Assembly: GCA_905182405.1 (NCBI GenBank)
Contig: CAJJBQ010000001.1
Span: forward strand, 434,001-498,000
Reading direction: 5' to 3'
Source of the DNA: Akkermansiaceae bacterium
GTDB taxonomy: Bacteria; Verrucomicrobiota; Verrucomicrobiia; Verrucomicrobiales; Akkermansiaceae
DNA: 64,000 nt
The position numbers and the translations under genes were made by a program. How positions within the stretch are numbered: position 1 is the first letter of the stretch; each line of letters starts with the position of its first letter. The notes beneath the pieces are model-generated. The model ran no database searches. It saw nothing but the letters and a program-made list of their open reading frames with translations, and was not told the DNA's origin. Shown in pieces: positions 9,528-17,533 of the stretch.

Positions 9528-11999
9528 CTATCGTTTGCTAAAGTAGTCTGACGATACGATCTCCAATAGAATGTCCCGGAGCCTGAAGTTGGTCTTAGCG
9601 GACTGCTTGTGGAGCTGTTCAATATGTTTACGGTCGAGAAAGTTGAGCTCACGAGCCATTGCATAGGAAAACATGTTCTCCACGAACGCTTTGGAAAACC
9701 TCTCTTTGTCTTCCATCAGAATTGTCTTTAGACCCCGGGGACCTTCAAAAGCCCGGCCGTCCATATGGACAGTTCTTGCATCCACTGGAAAACGTCCACC
9801 CTTCTTACTGTCCTTTGGGGCATAGTTGCTCACGTCAGTGTATTGGTCCCGCCAGCGTCCAATTACGTCGAAGTTCTCCAGGGCGATTCCAAGGGGATCC
9901 ATCTTCTTATGACAGATGTTACAACTAATATCTGCTCGATGGGCATCGATCGTTTCTTTGATAGTTTCCGTTTTCGTAGGGGGGCTGAGTGCAGAGATCT
10001 CAAGGTCATCCGGTGTCTCTAGATGATCTCCGTAAAAACTCTTCAAGACCCACGCTCCGCGATAAAACGGGTTGGTATATTCTCCGTTGTTAGTTGTCAT
10101 CAACATGAAACCTGCCTGTGAAAGTAGGCCTCCGCGATATCGGTCTTTTTTGCTCAGCATCACTTTAGAAAATTCTGATGTGATCTCTTTAGGCCTGTAA
10201 TCTTTCGGTGATATTTTACTTGCGCCAGGTCTTTTGCTAGGGGTCGCGACTGGATGTCCCTCGATCCGATAGATGTAGTTGAGCTCCTGCGTGATCATCA
10301 CGAAATCAGAGTCAATAAAATTCACCAAGCTCAAATTGCTCGACAGTAGTTCCTTGAAGAACTCAACCGGTTCTTCTTTGATCTGATCTCGAACAAGGTC
10401 AAATTCTTCAACAGTGAAAATGTTTATGTCTGGTTCGATGATCTTGAGTTTTTCAAGATCGAGCCATTGATAAACATAGTCCCTGACGAAGCGATCATTT
10501 CTTGCGTCCCGTAACATTCGGAGTGTCTGCTCACGACGGACTTCTGGGTCCTTCAGCTTTCCCTGTCTCGCCAGCTCGAAGAGCACCTCGTCGGGCAAGG
10601 AATTCCAAAGAAAATACGACATGCGTGCAGCGAGCGCGTAATCATCCAAAGGCCCTGATTCGCCTTCCTGCTTAAATAAGAACTTCGGGGAACATAACAT
10701 TCCGCGAATGCCTGCCTGTAGACCTGTGAAAATGCTTCGGTCTTGGGCTAACTCTTTCTTGGCATACTTATAGAATTGCTGCATTTCAGCGTCGGAGACC
10801 GGACCGCGAAACAGTTTCCGCGCAAGCCTCTTCAAAATGGCCTGGCATGTCTCATAGGCAGTAGATGCATCGATGTCTTTGCAGTAGGTTTTATAAAAGT
10901 AAGTATCTGGTGGCCACGACTCGTACACTGGTCCCGTAATGGTGGCCGTCTCGATACAGAACATCCGCTGAGCCGCGCCCCCTTTGACCGAATTACATCT
11001 GAGAACGATCGTATCATCGGACGACAGTTGCGCCGTGAACCCGATGCTGGGATTGAAGTCTTTCCAAGCAGCATTTTTGGGAATCACAGTAACAATGCTT
11101 TGCCCTACTCCAGAGTTTTTCCGGAGAAAGTAGCTCATCGAGTGGTCGGTTGGCGGAGTATTGTTGGTATTAATCTCTGAAATGTCCGTGACGGCAGGCA
11201 ATCTTTCTTCAACCCGGCTTCCTGAAATAAACCTAGCCTGGATGTAGAACCCCTTTGGAACAATCCGATAAACACCGCTTGTTTTGACCGATGGATTGAT
11301 TTTTATTTGGATGGATTGAGTCGCAAAAACCAGGGGTCGTGAAGCTAGGGACAGCGACGGGGCAAACCCATTGGTATTGTCCTTATGGCTGTGCGTATCA
11401 ATGTCTGTGTCTTTCGTTGAGTAGACAATGGCGCGCGGAGCAGGTTTGTCGCTGACAACACTCACGGCAATGAGGTTCGCAATGTTGAAGTAAGACTCCA
11501 TATCGACAACCGACATATGCAGGTTGTCGGAGTTGTTGTTAAAGCCTGCTTCGATGTTGTCGAGTGGCAGCCGCTCGAGCAGTGAGAAGTCGCTTCCAAA
11601 GACATCATTTACCGTGTTTTGGTACTCGACTCGACTCAAGCGTTTCAGCATTCCTGGCTTCTGCTTTTCTGCGAGTAGATGCAGTTGATTGCCCAATGCC
11701 TTCTGCAATGTTTTGAATTGATCGGGGTCCGGACGTTTCGGTGCATCTTCCGGCGGCATCTCGTCAGATTCGATTGCTGTATAGATATCATTCAACAGAC
11801 TTGGGTCGTTCCATTGCTGCAAGTCAATCTGATCTAGACGGAGGCCAGCCTTACTCTTTTCTGCTCCGTGACAGGAAACGCAAAACGTATTGAAGAAATG
11901 CTGCGATTGCATTCGTTCATCTGCAATGCTGCTCGAAACGTGGGCAACTGCAAACAGCAGCAGAAAAGCTGTAACCTTTTTGGTTCTGTAATTCAACAT
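9528..11999 (-). CDS. DUF1592-family secreted cytochrome-like protein (PSCyt1, DUF1587/1592/1588/1585)
   Basis: 823 residues from ATG 11999. The frame is open further upstream, but only inside the preceding gene. A signal peptide (KKVTAFLLLFAVAHVSSSIA) is followed by a haem-type CVSCH in FCVSCHGAEKSKAGLRLDQ. Then come the DUF1587 (LSRVEYQNTVNDVFG), DUF1595/1592 (ARKLFRGPVSDAE; RMSYFLWNSLPDEVLFELA), DUF1588 (RGGLLSQAGFML; CNICHKKMDPLGIALENFD) and DUF1585 blocks. This set is characteristic of Planctomycetota/Verrucomicrobiota. The start lies 4 bp after the DUF1552 stop, so the two form an operon. A role in periplasmic oxidation of complex carbohydrates is often proposed but not established. Confidence 0.92.
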   Translation of the reverse strand: MLNYRTKKVTAFLLLFAVAHVSSSIADERMQSQHFFNTFCVSCHGAEKSKAGLRLDQIDLQQWNDPSLLNDIYTAIESDEMPPEDAPKRPDPDQFKTLQKALGNQLHLLAEKQKPGMLKRLSRVEYQNTVNDVFGSDFSLLERLPLDNIEAGFNNNSDNLHMSVVDMESYFNIANLIAVSVVSDKPAPRAIVYSTKDTDIDTHSHKDNTNGFAPSLSLASRPLVFATQSIQIKINPSVKTSGVYRIVPKGFYIQARFISGSRVEERLPAVTDISEINTNNTPPTDHSMSYFLRKNSGVGQSIVTVIPKNAAWKDFNPSIGFTAQLSSDDTIVLRCNSVKGGAAQRMFCIETATITGPVYESWPPDTYFYKTYCKDIDASTAYETCQAILKRLARKLFRGPVSDAEMQQFYKYAKKELAQDRSIFTGLQAGIRGMLCSPKFLFKQEGESGPLDDYALAARMSYFLWNSLPDEVLFELARQGKLKDPEVRREQTLRMLRDARNDRFVRDYVYQWLDLEKLKIIEPDINIFTVEEFDLVRDQIKEEPVEFFKELLSSNLSLVNFIDSDFVMITQELNYIYRIEGHPVATPSKRPGASKISPKDYRPKEITSEFSKVMLSKKDRYRGGLLSQAGFMLMTTNNGEYTNPFYRGAWVLKSFYGDHLETPDDLEISALSPPTKTETIKETIDAHRADISCNICHKKMDPLGIALENFDVIGRWRDQYTDVSNYAPKDSKKGGRFPVDARTVHMDGRAFEGPRGLKTILMEDKERFSKAFVENMFSYAMARELNFLDRKHIEQLHKQSAKTNFRLRDILLEIVSSDYFSKR

Positions 12000-12003
12000 G
12001 ATG

Positions 12004-13233
12004 TCACAACTCGATGCTCTTCTTGCTATTGCCGAATCGACCTTGTTCGATGCCAAATTGCTGAAGTATTGAGAGGTAGATATCGCAGGTCGTTTCGCCT
12101 TTGCGAATGATATGGCCGCCGTGATTTGCAAATTTTCCGCCCGCAACGAATACCGGGATTTCACTCCCGTTGTGAGGCCCCATTCTCTTGGTCACGCTGT
12201 TGTTTCCTGTGGAGACGGTGATCGTCTCATCCATCAGCGTGCCTCCGGATTCGACTCTCGTGCTGGATAGCTTGTCGTAGAAGTTTGCCATCAGTGAAAA
12301 AAACGAGGAGTCATATTTTGTCAGACTTGTGCGTGCTTCCTCGGATTTTGGTACGTTGTGCGTCGTGATGTGATGATCATTGTCGAGTCCTGTCATATAG
12401 AAATTGGCCACGCGAGTGACATCAAATTTGAAGGCCTTGTAAATCATGTCGAATGCAATACCGCGTTGAATCTGACGCGGGTTTGTCAGGAATCTTTGTT
12501 TGTCAGTATCGGTTGCGAGAAATTCATTCTCAAATGAAGGTGCGATGGGGAATTCGACATCCTGGCGAGACCGACTGAGCCACTCGATGGATTTGTTGAG
12601 TTCCTGCTCCGATTCACGTAATGCCGCGAAATACTCTTCTAGTCTCTGCTTGTCCCTGCCCGAGACCCGTGCCATCAGTGATTTCGCCTCCTCAAGGGAT
12701 CCATCAAGGACGCTCTTCTTATTCGCCAGTAGTCGCTCTTCCGTCTTCCTGTCAGTCCTGGCGAAGAGAGTTTCAAATAGCACCCTCGTCGATTGAATTG
12801 GCATAACGGGTAGCCTGTTACGCCAGGAGGCAACGATGTGGTGATGAGCATGGCTGATAAAAGTGACCACGTTTCTGACACGGGTTAAATGCCCAACGTG
12901 GTCCGCGACAAGTTGGTCCAGAGAGTCCGGGTTCGTCGTGGTGTTTCCGACAAAGCACATGTGGTCATTTGCGTGGTTCCCTCCAAACCTCATTTTCGAA
13001 TAGAGCGTGAAATGGTCTCTGTGTTTTTTAAGAGGCTCCATGTGGTCGCTGAATACATAGTCCGCACCATCAGTTTGCGGCAGGGCGTCAGTGAACAAGC
13101 CGTAGCCCATGCTGACACAGAAAAGCCGTTTAACATCAGCTTCGGCTGGGGTAGAACGATTCTTCCCGAAGCTCTCAAGAGACGGTAGGAAAAGTGTGCA
13201 GCCAGCGGTTTTTAAAATATTGCGACGTTTCAT
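12004..13233 (-). CDS. DUF1552 protein
   Basis: 409 residues with a KRRNILKTAGCTLFLPSLES leader resembling a Tat signal with the second Arg shifted. The body has the DUF1552 features: VKRLFCVSMGYGLF near the start, SLDQLVADHVG around residue 110, and TVSTGNNSVTKRMGPHNGSEIPVFVAGG near the end. DUF1552 proteins belong to the alkaline-phosphatase/DUF1501-like superfamily and are nearly always encoded beside a DUF1592 protein, as here. The start codon is only 8 bp from repeat copy B, so transcription must begin in or beyond that repeat. Confidence 0.92.
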   Translation of the reverse strand: MKRRNILKTAGCTLFLPSLESFGKNRSTPAEADVKRLFCVSMGYGLFTDALPQTDGADYVFSDHMEPLKKHRDHFTLYSKMRFGGNHANDHMCFVGNTTTNPDSLDQLVADHVGHLTRVRNVVTFISHAHHHIVASWRNRLPVMPIQSTRVLFETLFARTDRKTEERLLANKKSVLDGSLEEAKSLMARVSGRDKQRLEEYFAALRESEQELNKSIEWLSRSRQDVEFPIAPSFENEFLATDTDKQRFLTNPRQIQRGIAFDMIYKAFKFDVTRVANFYMTGLDNDHHITTHNVPKSEEARTSLTKYDSSFFSLMANFYDKLSSTRVESGGTLMDETITVSTGNNSVTKRMGPHNGSEIPVFVAGGKFANHGGHIIRKGETTCDIYLSILQQFGIEQGRFGNSKKSIEL

Positions 13234-13240
13234 AATAATA

Positions 13241-13287
13241 CTGCTAGGAATTTGCCTTTAGCGGGAGGGCTTTGAAGCCCCCTTCAG
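13241..13287 (+). repeat. 80-bp dispersed repeat, copy B (left ~47 bp only)
   Basis: It begins ctgctaggaatttgcctttagcgggagggctttgaagcc and then loses similarity. It lies between the DUF1552 start codon and a truncated secreted-protein gene (13258-13374) that reads into it. The relation of the repeat to the DUF1552 promoter is unknown. Confidence 0.85.
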
Positions 13288-13374
13288 CCACTGTTTCAAA
13301 CGTTTGCTTTCAGGATCTGCAATCAAGGGGGGTATTGTGAGTAGAATAATTGAGGAAATTACTGAAATACGCAT
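13258..13374 (-). pseudogene. N-terminal stump of a secreted protein cut by repeat copy B
   Basis: ATG at 13374 gives a convincing signal peptide (MRISVISSIILLTIPPLIA) followed by DPESKRLKQWLKG. The frame then runs through the repeat as ASKPSR and stops at 13258-13260. The 38-codon product has a leader and almost nothing else, so this looks like the head of a longer gene whose remainder was replaced by the repeat. It lies upstream of DUF1552 on the same strand and may once have been the first gene of that operon. Confidence 0.55.
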
Positions 13375-13483
13375 ATGAAAATAAACCCCCTAACCTTTGT
13401 TTAGTTTCTATTTTTCGGAGGTAAGTAGCGGTTTTTTTGTTGCCTGATTAATGAGCCTCCGGCAGTTCTTCCAGAGTATCCAA

Positions 13484-13509
13484 AGGCGGTCTATGATTCA
13501 GGACCGCCT
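13484..13509 (-). terminator. Hairpin downstream of the 203-aa secreted protein gene
   Basis: A perfect 8-bp stem, aggcggtc / gaccgcct, encloses a 10-base loop. On the minus strand it is followed by only TTT, so it is a weak intrinsic terminator candidate. It is placed 36 bp after the stop of the gene ending at 13545. Confidence 0.5.
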
Positions 13510-13544
13510 CTGTTTCGGGAAGCAAAACCTTCAACTTTTTCAGA

Positions 13545-14156
13545 TTACTCGCCGCCTTCTTCGGAGGTTTGGATTCGGAAAAAACGGGCAGTGGTTGATC
13601 CCAAAAACTGACCTGCTTCAACATCTTCCCAATTTTTTAGATCGGTAGACATTTGAAGTTTTACAAACCAATTTTTAGAAGCGTCTTCGGTGGGCGGCAG
13701 TAGAATTGGAGGAGAAGTGTTAACTGGCGAAGGTTTGGTGATTTTGTAGCTGATTCGATAAGGTCCCGTAACGGTGCTGTTTGTGGCAAAAGTACTCAAA
13801 ACAATATCACAGGGACCTACCGCAAGCTGAGAAGGTGGCTCAGAGGTGGTCCCGTCACTCATGGTGTTACGTAGCCTCGTAGCACGGTCATTAACGACCC
13901 ACCATCTTTGCCACATTAAAGACTCTGTTCCTTCAGGTTTGATCTTAATGTTGATCACTGTTTTAGGTGTTCTTGCGTTAGCGCTGATCACTTCAAATAG
14001 TTCTCCTTCTTTAAGGCTCAGAACTGGAACTTCTTCGAGGTTAAAGCCCTGATCTCGCGTAAAATTACCGTAGGTGACTTCACTCGCTTGAAGGCTGCTA
14101 AAGGTAATGAAGCTGGCGAGGATTGCCTTAATTGTCTGAGGTTTAAATATTTTCAT
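13545..14156 (-). CDS. Small secreted protein with C-terminal 'DLKNW...FFRI' module
   Basis: 203 residues starting MKIFKPQTIKAILASFITFS, a plausible signal peptide ending near SLQA. The middle is beta-rich with no family I recognise. The last ~45 residues (KLQMSTDLKNWEDVEAGQFL ... TARFFRIQTSEE) match a short module also found at the C-termini of four other secreted proteins in this window. The module resembles the end of extracellular verrucomicrobial proteins and may serve surface attachment or sorting. That role is inference. Confidence 0.7.
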   Translation of the reverse strand: MKIFKPQTIKAILASFITFSSLQASEVTYGNFTRDQGFNLEEVPVLSLKEGELFEVISANARTPKTVINIKIKPEGTESLMWQRWWVVNDRATRLRNTMSDGTTSEPPSQLAVGPCDIVLSTFATNSTVTGPYRISYKITKPSPVNTSPPILLPPTEDASKNWFVKLQMSTDLKNWEDVEAGQFLGSTTARFFRIQTSEEGGE

Positions 14157-14483
14157 AAATAGATTTCTTTTTGACGCAGGTCATCTTTCTGCCTCCGCCG
14201 TTGGACAATTGATCGGTTCTACCGATTCAGTCACTTAAATTTTTTGAGAGAAATTGAATCGGAAGATGATAAAGCCTTTAGGTCCCTATAATTCTGGGAA
14301 CCCACGATATTTTGATGGCAATAAACTGACTTAATCAAAGGGCGAGAATAGTCTTAGTTGTCTATTTACGTAGCATCTTCAGCGGCCATCAGAAACTGAT
14401 GGATGCGATCTAGAGAAAAGACTGAGGAACTCGACAATCTTACCATTTGGCGGAGTTAGGAATCTTTATTTGGAGGATTCAAC
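14157..14483. other. Intergenic region upstream of the 203-aa protein gene
   Basis: No gene is recognised. A 7-bp perfect hairpin (ccatcag-aaa-ctgatgg) lies at 14386-14402 without a T-run. The region presumably carries the promoter of the minus-strand gene starting at 14156, but I cannot single out -35/-10 boxes with confidence. Confidence 0.45.
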
Positions 14484-14553
14484 TGACTGCTAGGAATTTG
14501 CTTTTAGCGGGAGGGCTTTGAGGCCGCCTTTGGGTCGGAGCGAATGGGGGTTG
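14484..14553 (+). repeat. 80-bp dispersed repeat, copy C
   Basis: tgactgctaggaatttgctt through gaatgggggttg. It is about 70 bp because the 'cgaaaggg' part of the tail is missing relative to copies E and F. The right end (ggttg) abuts a coding-like piece at 14554-14661. Confidence 0.88.
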
Positions 14554-14661
14554 GCAATCAAAGACCTCATTGTCATCGGCGCGGAACCAAGGGAGCTAAA
14601 GGCAGCCCGGGAATTGCAAACAGCAGGGGTTGTGTGGCCTCTGAGTGTTTTTGAAACCTAG
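14554..14661 (+). pseudogene. 3' fragment of an unidentified gene adjoining repeat copy C
   Basis: Directly after the repeat the + strand is open for 35 codons to TAG at 14659-14661. It reads AIKDLIVIGAEPRELKAARE, then LQTAGVVWPLSVFET. The alternating hydrophobic strand and amphipathic helix are protein-like and suggest the C-terminal beta-alpha unit of a soluble enzyme, but I cannot name it. A TTG at 14551 could start translation, though a truncated tail is more likely. Its end overlaps the DUF1080 stop by 4 bases. Confidence 0.4.
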
Positions 14662-15260
14662 TCCAGCTTCTTAATCCGCAGCTTGCGGAAGTAGATCAGG
14701 CTGCCGGGGTCGTGGCCTTGCAGAGCGATGGTTCCCTCGCCCAGACGTTTGGTCTTGTCAGTGTGGTCGTCGGCTTCAGTGTATTCGTTAGTCACTTTTC
14801 CGTTGATGGTGACGGTGACTTTCTTGCTTTCGACTTTGATATTGTAAGTGAACCATTCGCCGTCTTTGTGGCCGGGCTCCTTGAGGTCTTGGAAGCTGTA
14901 AATGCTGCCCGTCTTCCGCCAGTCACCGTGGGTGGCATTGACCTGGCATTCGTAGCCGTGGGAGGGCCATCCGTTGTCTTGATATTTGGTGTGGATGAAG
15001 ATCCCGGCATTGGCTTTTTTGGCGGTTTTCACTTCGCACTCGAATTCGAAGTTTTTGAATTTGGTGTTACCATCCTCTCCGTAAAAGAGGTGCCCCCGCT
15101 TTCCCTGAACCTTGATTGCTCCGTCCTTCACGGAAAAGGTTTCCGGATTCTCGGGATTGACCTTCCAGCCCTTCATGGTCTTTCCGTCGAACATGTTGAC
15201 CCACTCTCCGGCAAAGGAGAGGGAAGCGGTGGCGATCAAGATTGCGGCAAATAATTTCAT
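14658..15260 (-). CDS. DUF1080 (3-keto-disaccharide hydrolase-like) secreted protein
   Basis: 200 residues, the usual length for a single-domain member. MKLFAAILIATASLSFAGEW is a signal peptide. MFDGKTMKGWKVN gives the signature start, FSVKDGAIKVQG the next strand, and FKNFEFECEVKTAKKANAGI plus GYECQVN are the conserved concanavalin-like core. The ending ALQGHDPGSLIYFRKLRIKKL is also diagnostic of the family. Some family members cleave 3-keto-glycosides made by Gfo/Idh/MocA-type oxidoreductases, such as the one at 6863-8155, so the two could act in one pathway. That link is inference. Confidence 0.93.
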   Translation of the reverse strand: MKLFAAILIATASLSFAGEWVNMFDGKTMKGWKVNPENPETFSVKDGAIKVQGKRGHLFYGEDGNTKFKNFEFECEVKTAKKANAGIFIHTKYQDNGWPSHGYECQVNATHGDWRKTGSIYSFQDLKEPGHKDGEWFTYNIKVESKKVTVTINGKVTNEYTEADDHTDKTKRLGEGTIALQGHDPGSLIYFRKLRIKKLD

Positions 15261-15410
15261 CAGTGGACTGAATCACAACTGTTCACCGATGTCACATAAT
15301 TTTTATTTTGCGACGATGCAGACATGGGCCAAGCATGAGGTTAATGGAATTCGATCCGCTCCCGGTTTTTGCGAGTCTCGAGATCGCACTTTTCCCACGT
15401 CTGTGCTGTC

Positions 15411-15462
15411 TGCCGAGGAAGGCGGCTTCAGAGTCATCCGGCCAAAAGCAAATTCCTAGCAG
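15411..15462 (-). repeat. 80-bp dispersed repeat, copy D
   Basis: On the minus strand it reads ctgctaggaatttgctttt, then a diverged core, then gaagccgcctt. The 'ctgctagg' end lies exactly against a gluconokinase 3' fragment on the + strand (15462-15602). Confidence 0.75.
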
Positions 15463-15602
15463 TGAGCGGACATTACATGCCACCTGGACTTCTACAGTCG
15501 CAACTTGAAACTCTGGAGGTCCCTAAAGATGCCTTCGCCCTCAATGTGGTCGAATCACCACAAACGCTTGTTGAGCAAATAATAGCTCGTTTTAACCTCT
15601 AA
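15462..15602 (+). pseudogene. Gluconokinase C-terminal fragment
   Basis: 46 codons reading SGHYMPPGLLQSQLETLEVP, then KDAFALNVVESPQTLVEQII, and ending at TAA 15600-15602. The GH(F/Y)MPxxLLxSQxxTLE motif with an acidic/proline stretch is the conserved C-terminal region of GntK-type gluconate kinases. The P-loop and the rest of the ~165-residue enzyme are absent: the sequence upstream is repeat copy D. This is therefore a relic left after loss of the 5' two-thirds of the gene. Confidence 0.75.
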
Positions 15603-15700
15603 TCCAGCGAGGGAGTATCAAAACACTTTCACCCTCATCATCTTCCCGAAGAAGCTACGAACGCACGATGGTCGCAAGTCTCTGAGAACCTTAAGTAGTC

Positions 15701-16459
15701 TCAAGATAATAAATTGGCGGAGCGATATTGCGTTGGTGAAAGATGCATAATCTTTCGGAATGTTCGGCTAAGATGCGCATGGTCACAAAAGCCACACGCC
15801 AACGCAATCTCAGAAATTGTTTGAGACGAGGAGGCCAGACTATGAGCTGCCGCTTCAATACGTACACGAAGCAAATACTGTCTTGGAGATGTTCCAAATG
15901 ACTTTGCAAAGCGTCTCTCGAATTGACTCACCGAAAATCCGGCTATTGCCGCCAATTTTTTAGAGCTTATTGAATAGGCAAAATTCCTATGTATTTCTTC
16001 GACCACCTTTTCGAAACGACGGTTAAAATCCGCCTCTCCTCCAACCTCCGAGAGAGGACGCGAAAAACCAGCGATACCGACAATGTTCCCTCTCTTGTCT
16101 CGCAGTGGGATCTTACTCGTTGTAGCCAAACGCGGAGATTTAAAGATCTCAGGAGAGGCTTCGATCCGATTGACCAAAGGCTTTCCAGTAGCCATCACCA
16201 TTAGATCATCATCTCTATAAGCATCGGCCCAAGGCTTGGAAAAGAAATCATGATCAGTCTTACCAACCGCATCTGCTTCTGATTTCACCCCACAATGTTC
16301 GTGCTTATGTAGACTAAGCGCTTGAAAAAATCCTCCACGATCTTTGACAAAGAACGAAACCTCAGGAATGAGATCAAAAAGCTTTAGAAATTGATCTCCA
16401 CCAGCCAGCGATTGAAAAAACGCTTTTTCTTCAAGACCCATAATGCTGTTTTTATACAC
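15701..16459 (-). CDS. AraC-family transcriptional regulator with N-terminal PAS-like sensor
   Basis: I choose GTG 16459 because AGGAG lies 7 bases upstream; an in-frame ATG at 16441 is the alternative. Residues ~20-140 form a PAS-like domain (FDLIPEVSFFVKDRGGFFQA; GKTDHDFFSKPWADAYRDDD; IPLRDKRGNIVGIAGFSR). The C-terminal ~95 residues hold two helix-turn-helices of the AraC type (SKKLAAIAGFSVSQFERRFA; TISEIALACGFCDHAHLSRT). It is divergent from the secreted-protein island starting at 16598, with 138 bp between the starts, and is the obvious candidate regulator of it. Confidence 0.88.
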   Translation of the reverse strand: MYKNSIMGLEEKAFFQSLAGGDQFLKLFDLIPEVSFFVKDRGGFFQALSLHKHEHCGVKSEADAVGKTDHDFFSKPWADAYRDDDLMVMATGKPLVNRIEASPEIFKSPRLATTSKIPLRDKRGNIVGIAGFSRPLSEVGGEADFNRRFEKVVEEIHRNFAYSISSKKLAAIAGFSVSQFERRFAKSFGTSPRQYLLRVRIEAAAHSLASSSQTISEIALACGFCDHAHLSRTFRKIMHLSPTQYRSANLLS

Positions 16460-16597
16460 AGCAATGCTCCTATTCTGCAAGACAAGAGATTCTTAATTAT
16501 CTAACTTCCGCCGTCTGCGGGTCAACTTTGCCACAAATCCAACCCGCTTCGACACACTCCAACTGACAGCCGCGCCCCTGAGTCGACCATAATCAAA

Positions 16598-17533
16598 ATG
16601 ACCCGCAACGTGAATCCAACAAGCACCTCATTCGGACGTCTCAGCCACCGGCACCGACTCTGGGTCCTGGGCATCGGTCTCGCATGCATTTCATGCCTCC
16701 CCGAGCTGTGGGCATTCCCACCGGCCCCCTTCCAGACGCTTCATGGCATGGTCCGGGATGAATACGGCAAGGTGTTGAAGGTCGATGGCGCGTCGGTGGT
16801 CTTTTCCAAGGACGGCGAACAAGTGCTGCGGGTGCCGATCGAGTCCGGCTCGCTGATCAACCAGAACTACCAGATCCGCCTGCGCATGGACATGCAGCGC
16901 ATCGGAACCGTCAAATACAACGACCTCGCTCAGAACCCCGGCCAGCAGTTCACCCTCGCCGTGCGCATCAACGACATTCTCTATCAGCCCCTCGAGATGT
17001 CCAACCCGCCGACCGTGGGCAAGCCCGGCGAGCGCACCCGCCTCAATCTCACGCTCGGCGTGGACTCCGATGGCGACGGCATCCCCGACGCCTGGAAAAT
17101 CAGCCAGCTCTCCGCCGCCGGGATCATGCCGGATGAAAACGGCTGGCGCTTCGACCTGCTCCCGCGCGACGGCGACTTCGACGGCGACGGCATCTCCAAC
17201 TACATCGAATACATCGCCGGCACCTACGCCACCGACGGCAGTGATTACCTCTCGCTCAAGCTCGTCGAGAAACAACCAAGAAGCGTGCGGCTCTCGTTTT
17301 ACTCGATCATCGGTAAGACCTACTCGCTCGAAGCCTCGTCCGACACGAAGAACTGGGTCCAGGTTTCCCACTACACCAGCAACCCCGAGCCGACCGTAGT
17401 ATCCGAGGGTGACGCACCCGCCGCCGCGCCCGTTCCCCAATTCTCCTACGAAGCGACCAACACCCACGCCGTGGAAATCTTCAGCGGCCTCCGCAGCGAC
17501 ACCCAAACCTTCTACCGCTTACAAGTCCGATGA
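16598..17533 (+). CDS. Secreted protein with EF-hand/TSP3-like Ca-binding loops
   Basis: 311 residues. A hydrophobic leader at ~25-46 (LWVLGIGLACISCLPELWA) follows an Arg-rich N-terminus. Residues ~40-150 are a beta-rich domain. DSDGDGIPDAWK (~155) and DGDFDGDGISNYIEYIAG (~195) are Ca-binding loops of the thrombospondin-type-3/dockerin-like kind. The C-terminus (YSLEASSDTKNWVQVSH ... TFYRLQVR) carries the window's recurring 'D-x-x-NW ... F(F/Y)R' module. It is the first gene of the G+C-rich island, and its stop overlaps the next start (ATGA). Function unknown. Confidence 0.75.
   Translation: MTRNVNPTSTSFGRLSHRHRLWVLGIGLACISCLPELWAFPPAPFQTLHGMVRDEYGKVLKVDGASVVFSKDGEQVLRVPIESGSLINQNYQIRLRMDMQRIGTVKYNDLAQNPGQQFTLAVRINDILYQPLEMSNPPTVGKPGERTRLNLTLGVDSDGDGIPDAWKISQLSAAGIMPDENGWRFDLLPRDGDFDGDGISNYIEYIAGTYATDGSDYLSLKLVEKQPRSVRLSFYSIIGKTYSLEASSDTKNWVQVSHYTSNPEPTVVSEGDAPAAAPVPQFSYEATNTHAVEIFSGLRSDTQTFYRLQVR

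Noticed and set aside
16691..17506. 271-codon minus-strand frame opposite the EF-hand protein
   Set aside because: The composition (Val/Gly/Asp repeats) is that of an antisense frame. The + strand frame has a leader and Ca-binding loops.
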